A DNA stretch of 11,350 nt, taken from contig DATGEP010000353.1 in NCBI GenBank assembly GCA_035310125.1, forward strand, positions 1 through 11,350. Direction: 5' to 3'. The notes under the pieces are model-generated. The model made no database searches. It saw nothing but the letters and a program-made list of their open reading frames with translations, and was not told the DNA's origin. Of this stretch, positions 6,848-11,350 are shown piece by piece; positions within the stretch are counted from its first letter, which is position 1, and every line of letters starts with the position of its first letter. Source of the stretch: DATGEP01 sp035310125. GTDB lineage: Bacteria; Chloroflexota; Ktedonobacteria; Ktedonobacterales; JADMIN01. The translations under genes were made by a program, and so were the position numbers.

Positions 6848-7975
6848 CTACGCCAGTGTGAGCACCCGCTCGAAATACCCGCGAATCTCGTCGTCGGTGA
6901 AGCCGTCTGCCGCGTCGCCGATGGACAGCTCGAATGTCGCATAGCCAGGCACTTCAGCCGGACGGAGCCGCGAGAAGAGCAGCACGCGCTCGTCGCGCGC
7001 CAGCGAGGTCGCCGCGTCGAGTAGTGTCTCTATGTCGCCCGGTAAGTAGACGTGCATCATGTGCGACTGCGGCGGATCGGGCTTGACGGCCACGCCCGGT
7101 ATGGCGGTGAGCACCCGCGCGATGGCCACGGCACGTGTGTGATAGTGCGGGAAGCGGCTCATCCGCTGGCGCAGTCCCGCACGCGCGGCCAGCACGTATG
7201 GATAGAGACGGATGAGATTGCCACCGTGCCGCCGCTGCCAGATCCGCGCTTCGCCAATGAGCTCCGCGTCCCCGGCGAGCATAGCGCCCGCCAGTCCGCC
7301 GATGCCTTTATAGAACGAGACGTACACGCTTTCGAACAGGGCCGCTATCTCGGCATACGAGCGATCATAATAGGGCGCCGCCTCCCAGAGCCGCGCACCA
7401 TCCATATGCGGCGCGGCGCCTCGCTCGTGTGCCCATTGTGTCTGCGCCGCCAGCTCATCCCACTCAGGGAGCTGTCCGCCGATCTCACGCTGCGGCAGCT
7501 CCAGCAGCAGCGCGGCCAGCGGCTCCCGCACCTTCCGCAGATCATCCAGTGTGATGAGACGGTGCTGCTCACCCACGAGCACACCGCGCAAGCCGTGTAG
7601 CCGCTCATACCCCTTCTGCTCGTGCAGCTCCAGGTGGCAGGTGGGATGGAACGCGACGTTTGGGCAGCCCTTGCGCTCGCTCCAGATGCGTAGCGCGATC
7701 TGTTGGGCCATCGTGCCGCTGGGCATGAAGACCGCTGCCTCTTTGCCGAGCAGCCCCGCAACCTCGCGCTCGAAACGCTCGATCAGCTCGCCCTCACCGT
7801 ACATGTCGGCGTCTTCGTCGGGCGCCGCCTCCTCCGCCAGCGCCAGCAGCGCCGCGCGCGGTGAGATGCGCCCGTGCGTGCCCAGCATACGCTCACACGC
7901 GTTGAAGAGCGCCTGCCGCTGGCGCCGCTTCTCATCGGCTGTGGCGGTCGTTTCGATCGCATCGCTCTGGGACAT
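6848..7975 (-). CDS. Threonine aldolase / beta-eliminating lyase family PLP enzyme
   Basis: A 375-residue cytoplasmic fold-type I PLP enzyme related to low-specificity L-threonine aldolase (threonine to glycine plus acetaldehyde) and other beta-eliminating lyases. Landmarks: YGEGELIERFEREVAGLLG (59-77), the cofactor-side PSGTMAQ (85-91), HMDGARLWEAAP (190-201; Asp192 should contact the PLP nitrogen) and VSFYKGIGGLAGAML (219-233; Lys223 is the Schiff-base lysine). Classical threonine aldolases usually have SKGLGAPVG around this lysine, so FYKGIGGLAG marks a diverged subgroup and the substrate may differ. I chose the ATG at 7975 over in-frame starts further upstream because AAGGAG (7988-7983) lies 7 nt before it and the upstream residues do not resemble the family. 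It is convergent with ZnR1 and divergent from ZnR2. A small GGCGG/CCGCC hairpin (8014-8028) lies in its leader. Confidence 0.9.
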   Translation of the reverse strand: MSQSDAIETTATADEKRRQRQALFNACERMLGTHGRISPRAALLALAEEAAPDEDADMYGEGELIERFEREVAGLLGKEAAVFMPSGTMAQQIALRIWSERKGCPNVAFHPTCHLELHEQKGYERLHGLRGVLVGEQHRLITLDDLRKVREPLAALLLELPQREIGGQLPEWDELAAQTQWAHERGAAPHMDGARLWEAAPYYDRSYAEIAALFESVYVSFYKGIGGLAGAMLAGDAELIGEARIWQRRHGGNLIRLYPYVLAARAGLRQRMSRFPHYHTRAVAIARVLTAIPGVAVKPDPPQSHMMHVYLPGDIETLLDAATSLARDERVLLFSRLRPAEVPGYATFELSIGDAADGFTDDEIRGYFERVLTLA

Positions 7976-8033
7976 CCGCGTGCTCCTTCTTCTCTCGCTT
8001 GATGGCGGCTTCTCCGCCGAGCGCTGCCACGCC

Positions 8034-8039
8034 ATTGTA
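8034..8039 (-). promoter_or_regulatory. Candidate -10 of the threonine-aldolase-like gene
   Basis: The minus strand reads TACAAT (8039-8034), five of six against TATAAT, about 58 nt upstream of the ATG at 7975. I see no acceptable -35 at 16-18 bp, so this rests on the -10 and position alone. Confidence 0.25.
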
Positions 8040-8071
8040 GCGCAGCCGCCCGAGTCGGCACCATTCCTTAC

Positions 8072-8100
8072 TGGACAGTGGGTATATAGTGATGCATAAA
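8072..8100 (+). promoter_or_regulatory. Candidate promoter of ZnR2
   Basis: TGGACA (8072-8077, five of six against TTGACA) and CATAAA (8095-8100, four of six) are 17 bp apart, with TG directly before the -10 as in the other two plus-strand promoters. Transcription would begin near 8107, giving a leader of about 34 nt. An alternative -10, TATAGT (8085-8090), lies inside the spacer but lacks a matching -35. Confidence 0.4.
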
Positions 8101-8140
8101 CGGCGCTCGTACGGTCAATGAGTGAATAGGAGGCGTACCC

Positions 8141-9232
8141 ATGACTTGCCCGCGCTGCCAGATGTCTATTGCCAATCCGAGCGCAGCGTTCTGCCCACAT
8201 TGCGGCTATGCGTTCCAGCCGCCGCAGCCGGACGTGTCTACCCCGTCCGTTCCTCAGACCGAGGCGCCGTTTACCCCGCCCGCGTATCCTCCACCGCCCG
8301 CGTATCCCACGCCGGTTTCACCGCAGATGCCAATGGGATCTTATCCAGGCTACGGCATGCCGCCGAGCGGCGGTCCTTCCAGTTCTGGTATGCCACCGTC
8401 GCCATACCCACCGTATCCGCCATACCCACCGTCGCCATACCCACCATCGGCGTATCCACCGTATCCGCCATACCCGCCCTATCCCGTGTACCCACCCTAC
8501 AGCTTCGCCGCGCCAGGCACGGTGCCGCTCGCGCCTCCCGCCTGGGCGCCCGCCGCACCCTCGAAGCGCCGCAGCTACGCGCTGGTAGGTCTACTGGTTC
8601 TGCTGCTCGTGGCCGTTGTCGCGGGCGGTAGCGCCGCGCTCTACCTCGTCGCCAATGGCCAGCACGGCGCCACCATCTCGATAGCCCCGACGCCTACGCC
8701 TGGGTCTATCACGCTGCTGCAAGACCCTTTGACGTACAACGCGTACGGATGGGCCAGCGACTCTCACTGCTTCTTCTCCGATGGCAGCTATCATGTCAAA
8801 GCTGGCTATGTATGCTTTGCGCCGATGTCTCTTCCTTCGCTACAGATTGGTGAAGTCTCGGTGCAGATGAAACAAGTGGCTGGACAAACCGACTGGTTCG
8901 ATGGTTTGAAGCTGCGCTGGACAAAAGGTGGCAATGCGTACGGTTTCGTCATCACCAGCAATGGTTATTGGAAGTTTGACAAGTTCGTGAACGGCCAGAG
9001 ATCCGATGTTGTTGCCTCTGTCCGCACCACGGCGCTGCGGATTGGCTCGAACGTATCCAACACGCTGGACGTACGCATGATGGGAGCGAAGTTCACCTTT
9101 TACATCAATGGGCAACGTGTTGGTCAGGCAACTGATGACACATTCGTATCAGGTAAGGTTGGTCTATCGGCAAACTCGCAAGGTGGCGTCGAAGTCGCAT
9201 TCAATAACTTCGACGCGAGTATGGTCGCATAA
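8141..9232 (+). CDS. ZnR2: zinc ribbon / PPY-rich / membrane helix / jelly-roll protein, paralogue of ZnR1
   Basis: A 363-residue single-pass membrane protein of unknown function with the same domain order as ZnR1. The zinc ribbon uses Cys3, Cys6, Cys18 and Cys21, the same positions as in ZnR1. Residues 25-140 are Pro/Tyr-rich, dominated by YPPYPP-type repeats (86-119). Lys142-Arg143-Arg144 precede a membrane helix at about 146-171, so the ribbon and Pro-rich part should be cytoplasmic. The outer domain (about 185-363) shares with ZnR1 the block GWAxDSHC...YHxKxGYxC and the C-terminal NGxxVGxxTDxTxxSGKVGxSA. The extracytoplasmic Cys210/Cys225 pair has the same spacing as in ZnR1, while the second pair is missing. 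The linker sequences differ completely, so architecture rather than sequence is conserved there. AGGAGG (8128-8133) lies 7 nt before the ATG, which fixes the start. The gene is divergent from the threonine-aldolase-like gene. Confidence 0.88.
   Translation: MTCPRCQMSIANPSAAFCPHCGYAFQPPQPDVSTPSVPQTEAPFTPPAYPPPPAYPTPVSPQMPMGSYPGYGMPPSGGPSSSGMPPSPYPPYPPYPPSPYPPSAYPPYPPYPPYPVYPPYSFAAPGTVPLAPPAWAPAAPSKRRSYALVGLLVLLLVAVVAGGSAALYLVANGQHGATISIAPTPTPGSITLLQDPLTYNAYGWASDSHCFFSDGSYHVKAGYVCFAPMSLPSLQIGEVSVQMKQVAGQTDWFDGLKLRWTKGGNAYGFVITSNGYWKFDKFVNGQRSDVVASVRTTALRIGSNVSNTLDVRMMGAKFTFYINGQRVGQATDDTFVSGKVGLSANSQGGVEVAFNNFDASMVA
8396..8497 (+). repeat. Tandem PPY coding repeats in ZnR2
   Basis: This stretch encodes residues 86-119, almost entirely Pro and Tyr with a few Ser, Ala and Val. 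It is built from repeating CCATACCCACCG / TATCCACCG-type units, with longer blocks recurring nearly unchanged. All units keep the reading frame. Confidence 0.75.
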
Positions 9233-9265
9233 AGCGCACGCCAGCCGCAAAAGGGAGAGGTATAC

Positions 9266-9287
9266 CGTTGTGCGCCGCTCCACAACG
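9266..9287. other. Hairpin just downstream of ZnR2
   Basis: CGTTGTG (9266-9272) and CACAACG (9281-9287) form a perfect 7-bp stem with an 8-nt loop, 33 bp after the ZnR2 stop. No T-run follows, so it is at best a factor-assisted terminator or 3'-end stabiliser. Confidence 0.35.
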
Positions 9288-9476
9288 CGAAGAATGGCCG
9301 TCCAGGACTGCCCGACGCAGGTGGCCCCAGAGCTGGCTACCGCACTCTCAATACCGTGGCATCGTTGTTTCAGGCGTGCAGCGAGGCCCAGCCCGGCGTA
9401 CACCAACGCGGCGATCAGCCAAGGAATACTCTATACGGAGAGGCAGGTGCGGCTTCGCGGCACGCGCAATGGCTGA

Positions 9477-9505
9477 TTGACAGCGCATAGGAACACCTGT
9501 AGACT
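9477..9505 (+). promoter_or_regulatory. Sigma-70-type promoter of the 391-residue membrane protein gene
   Basis: A perfect -35 TTGACA (9477-9482) is followed after 17 bp by TAGACT (9500-9505, four of six against TATAAT), with TG directly before it. Transcription should begin near 9512, giving a leader of about 45 nt that opens with a 7-bp hairpin. This is the strongest promoter match in the window. Confidence 0.65.
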
Positions 9506-9511
9506 CTTCGC

Positions 9512-9531
9512 CAGCGCCGTTCCCGGCGCTG
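9512..9531 (+). other. Hairpin at the 5' end of the leader
   Basis: CAGCGCC (9512-9518) and GGCGCTG (9525-9531) form a perfect GC-rich 7-bp stem with a GTTCCC loop, starting at the predicted transcription start. A stem at the extreme 5' end can protect mRNA from decay. It leaves the Shine-Dalgarno at 9545-9549 free. Confidence 0.4.
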
Positions 9532-9556
9532 TTGCGGATGAGAAGGGAGCAGTGCG

Positions 9557-10732
9557 ATGCCTCTGCTAAGTACGAATATTCGCCGGACCATCGCGGGTTT
9601 TCTTGGGTTGGCGCTCCTCGCGGCGCTGTGGACGACGAGCCTGGCTCGTCTCTCGGATAAACCGACTTCAGTGGCGCTGCTGACCGATGCCGGAACGCAG
9701 CTGGTAAATCCACTGCTCGTCTCGAATGGGACGGGAATCACCCCGACAACGTACCAGCAGCTAGAGCGGGGGGCTGCCGCGCATCCTAACCAGGGCGTGC
9801 AGATCCTCTTCATCAAGCCGCAGATCCTGGGCAGCGACATTGCCGGCAAGAGCTACACCCAGGGACTTCAGGTCATTTTCGGCAAAGTGGCTGAGGCATA
9901 CTACGCGGGTGGGCCGGGCGCGGCGTTCAGCCTGCCGCCGCAGCTTCAGAGCGTGGTTGGAAACTTCACCCCTTTCACGCAGTTGAAGACACCAATTTCA
10001 GGCATCCCTCAGTCGCCGCTCCCCCAGCTCCCGTCGTTCGTCACGCCGCTCTTCGCGCATCTCGGGTTCACTCCGACAACCCTCACGGCGGATGGGCATA
10101 GCGCGGTAATGTCGCTTTCGCTCTGGTTCTGGATCGCCAGCGGTGTGCTGGCGGCGCTGCTGGCGCTGCTCGGCGCCGGCTGGGCGCGACTGAGCACTAT
10201 CGCGTGGTCGGTGTTCCACTCCTCCTGGCATATCTCGTTGCTCCTCATCATCGCGGCGTATCTGGTCAGCCGCAACCCCACGCAGGCCGCGCCCTATCGC
10301 GGCGTGCTTGGCCTCGTCGGCGGCGCGATCTTCCCGGTCTACTTCGGTGCGACGATTGCCGGTCTCCTCGGCGTAGCGGCCTGCTTTGCGGCAACCCATC
10401 TGCCCGCGCGACACGCCAGCGTTGCCCGCGAGGCCGCGCCAGTCGCGGCGCATGTCGCGGCGCGTCACCCCTACATGCCGTCAGACACCGAGCCGGAGCA
10501 CACAGCCTACACGCCGCAACAACCGTATCCACAACAGTCCTGGTCGCAACAGCCCTATCCGCAGTCGCCGGCATACCCACCAACCGCGCCGGCTTCGCCG
10601 TACCCACAATCTCCGGCATACCTGCAATCAGCGCTACAACAGCCCTGGCCGCAACAACCCTGGCCGCGACTTCCGGAAGCGCCAGACACCGCTCCGCACG
10701 CGCCGGATGCAGGCTTCCCTCCGCGATCGTAA
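9557..10732 (+). CDS. Unrecognised multi-pass membrane protein with P/Y/Q/W-rich C-terminal tail
   Basis: I do not recognise a family for this 391-residue protein. After a short basic N-terminus (Arg9-Arg10) comes a membrane helix (11-30) that acts as a signal anchor. Residues 31-183 form an extracytoplasmic domain without cysteines, with TPTTYQQLERG (62-72), VQILFIKPQI (81-90) and a Pro-rich end (145-163). Further membrane segments lie at about 184-207, 222-238 and 248-278. The tail (285-391) starts with Ala/Arg/His and ends in QQPYPQQSW, SPAYPP and PWPQQPW motifs. With four membrane segments the tail should be cytoplasmic, like the Pro-rich linkers of ZnR1 and ZnR2. GGGAG (9545-9549), 7 nt before the ATG, and a good promoter support the start. 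The stop lies 22 bp from the convergent TPR gene, with no terminator visible between them. Confidence 0.85.
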   Translation: MPLLSTNIRRTIAGFLGLALLAALWTTSLARLSDKPTSVALLTDAGTQLVNPLLVSNGTGITPTTYQQLERGAAAHPNQGVQILFIKPQILGSDIAGKSYTQGLQVIFGKVAEAYYAGGPGAAFSLPPQLQSVVGNFTPFTQLKTPISGIPQSPLPQLPSFVTPLFAHLGFTPTTLTADGHSAVMSLSLWFWIASGVLAALLALLGAGWARLSTIAWSVFHSSWHISLLLIIAAYLVSRNPTQAAPYRGVLGLVGGAIFPVYFGATIAGLLGVAACFAATHLPARHASVAREAAPVAAHVAARHPYMPSDTEPEHTAYTPQQPYPQQSWSQQPYPQSPAYPPTAPASPYPQSPAYLQSALQQPWPQQPWPRLPEAPDTAPHAPDAGFPPRS

Positions 10733-10754
10733 GTGCGGGGTGCGGCGCGTGTGA

Positions 10755-11350
10755 CTACCCGCTCAGCGCCCGTGCGCGCCGCTCCGCCTCTTGCGCCTCC
10801 GCCTTGCGGCCCAGCTTGCGCAATGTGATCGCTTTGTTGTCCCAGGCAAGGGCGTACTTGGCGTTGAGGGCCAGCGCCCGGTCGTAGGCGGCCAGCGCCT
10901 GCTCGTACCGTTTCAGGTTACCGAGGACTACGCCTTTGTTGTTCCAGGCAACAGCGTCATTGGGGTCGAGGGCCAGCGCCCGGTCGCAGGCGGCCAGCGC
11001 CTCCTCGAACCGTTTCAGGTTGCTCAGCGCAACGCCCTTGTTGTACCAGACGGCGGCATACTGCGGATCGAGGGCCAGCACCCGGTCGTAGGCGGCCAGC
11101 GCCTCCTCTTTGCGGTTGAGATCGAAGAGGGCATTGCCCTTACCATTCCAGACGACGGCATTCTGTGGATCGAGGGCCAGCGCTCGCTCGAACGCGGCCA
11201 GCGCTTCCACTGGGCGCTTCAGGTCACGCAACCTAACGCCTTTGTTGTACCAGGCGGCGGCATCCTGTGGATCGAGGGCCAGCGCCCGGTCGTAGGCGGC
11301 CAGCGCCTGCTCGTACCGTTGCAAGTCGCTCAGCGCATTGCCCTTGTTGT
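10755..11350 (-). CDS. TPR-repeat protein, C-terminal part (5' end off the window)
   Basis: The frame is open across the right edge: 197 whole residues are visible, ending in ALSG and a TAG at 10757-10755. It consists of tandem 34-residue tetratricopeptide repeats of the form AWYNKGxxLxxLKRxEEALAAYDRALALDP, with the usual small residues at helix-packing positions and Pro at the unit end. About five and a half units are seen; the last (LAWDNKAITLRKLGRKAEA) is degenerate and caps the array. An internal TTG at 11324 could be read as a start, but the residues before it (NKGNALSD) continue the same repeat, so the true N-terminus lies outside. TPR arrays are scaffolds for protein binding; what precedes this array (an enzyme domain, HTH or more TPRs) cannot be seen. 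Confidence 0.9.
   Translation of the reverse strand, partial: NKGNALSDLQRYEQALAAYDRALALDPQDAAAWYNKGVRLRDLKRPVEALAAFERALALDPQNAVVWNGKGNALFDLNRKEEALAAYDRVLALDPQYAAVWYNKGVALSNLKRFEEALAACDRALALDPNDAVAWNNKGVVLGNLKRYEQALAAYDRALALNAKYALAWDNKAITLRKLGRKAEAQEAERRARALSG
10869..11283. repeat. 102-bp tandem DNA repeats encoding the TPR units
   Basis: The marker GGCCAGC recurs at 10869, 10971, 11073, 11175 and 11277, exactly 102 bp apart, and the surrounding bases (for example AGCGCCCGGTCG and GGCGGCCAGCGCCT) are nearly identical between copies. Such similarity at the DNA level points to recent duplication or gene conversion and makes unit number prone to change. Confidence 0.85.

Larger units (their letters stand above)
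9233..9556. other. 324-bp gap with two hairpins, a promoter and no supported gene
   Basis: This gap between ZnR2 and the next plus-strand gene holds the hairpin at 9266-9287, the promoter at 9477-9505 and the leader hairpin at 9512-9531. A plus-strand frame from a TTG at 9268 to the TGA at 9480 would give a 70-residue, very Arg-rich peptide. GGGAGAGG (9253-9260) stands 7 nt before that TTG, but the start lies inside the hairpin, the product resembles nothing I know and the TGA overlaps the -35. On the minus strand a hydrophobic fragment (IPWLIAALVYAGLGLAARL, about 9360-9420) has no start signal and could be a gene remnant or chance. I call no gene here. Confidence 0.5.

Noticed and set aside
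7975..8200. Longer threonine-aldolase-like start at 8200
   Set aside because: It would add 75 residues unlike the family and overlap the start of ZnR2. AAGGAG stands correctly before the ATG at 7975.
10733..10754. Terminator between the convergent membrane-protein and TPR genes
   Set aside because: The 22-bp gap contains no hairpin or T-run.
11322..11324. TTG at 11324 as the start of the TPR gene
   Set aside because: The upstream codons continue the same TPR repeat in frame to the window edge, so this is an internal Leu codon.
10869..11350. CRISPR-like or satellite repeat at the right end
   Set aside because: The 102-bp periodicity equals one 34-residue TPR in an open frame, without spacers, so it is a coding repeat.

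Overview
The window is accessory-type chromosomal DNA from a GC-rich bacterium. My best guess is a Chloroflexota member of the Ktedonobacteria type. This is inference: it rests on the paired zinc-ribbon / proline-rich / single-membrane-helix / jelly-roll proteins, the very large HTH-ATPase-TPR regulator and the near-identical TPR array, which I associate with those genomes. No rRNA, tRNA, CRISPR array, transposase or phage gene is visible.

Layout. (1) Positions 1-618, minus strand: a MarC-family inner-membrane protein whose last few residues lie off the left edge. (2) 659-3634, minus strand: a 991-residue XRE-HTH / STAND ATPase / TPR regulator, 40 bp upstream of marC in transcription order. 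(3) 3889-5361, minus strand: a fold-type I PLP aminotransferase. (4) 5554-6729, plus strand: membrane protein ZnR1 (zinc ribbon, P/Y/Q-rich linker, one membrane helix, extracytoplasmic beta-sandwich). (5) A convergent gap with a perfect 15-bp inverted repeat. (6) 6848-7975, minus strand: a threonine-aldolase-like PLP enzyme. (7) 8141-9232, plus strand: ZnR2, a diverged paralogue of ZnR1. (8) A 324-bp gap holding two hairpins and a good sigma-70-type promoter. (9) 9557-10732, plus strand: an unrecognised multi-pass membrane protein with a P/Y/Q/W-rich tail. (10) 10755 to the right edge, minus strand: the C-terminal part of a TPR protein built from 102-bp repeats.

How the genes may relate. Most genes have their own leader and promoter, so this is a set of small units rather than one operon. 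The one possible co-transcript is regulator-marC, and marC also has an extended -10 placed so that a leaderless mRNA would begin at its ATG. The organisation PLP enzyme (minus) / ZnR membrane protein (plus), sharing a divergent promoter region, occurs twice in succession. Three neighbouring plus-strand genes each encode a membrane protein carrying a long Pro/Tyr-rich low-complexity segment predicted to lie in the cytoplasm, and their promoters look alike. These three genes are the most unusual content of the window; their function is unknown and I assign none.
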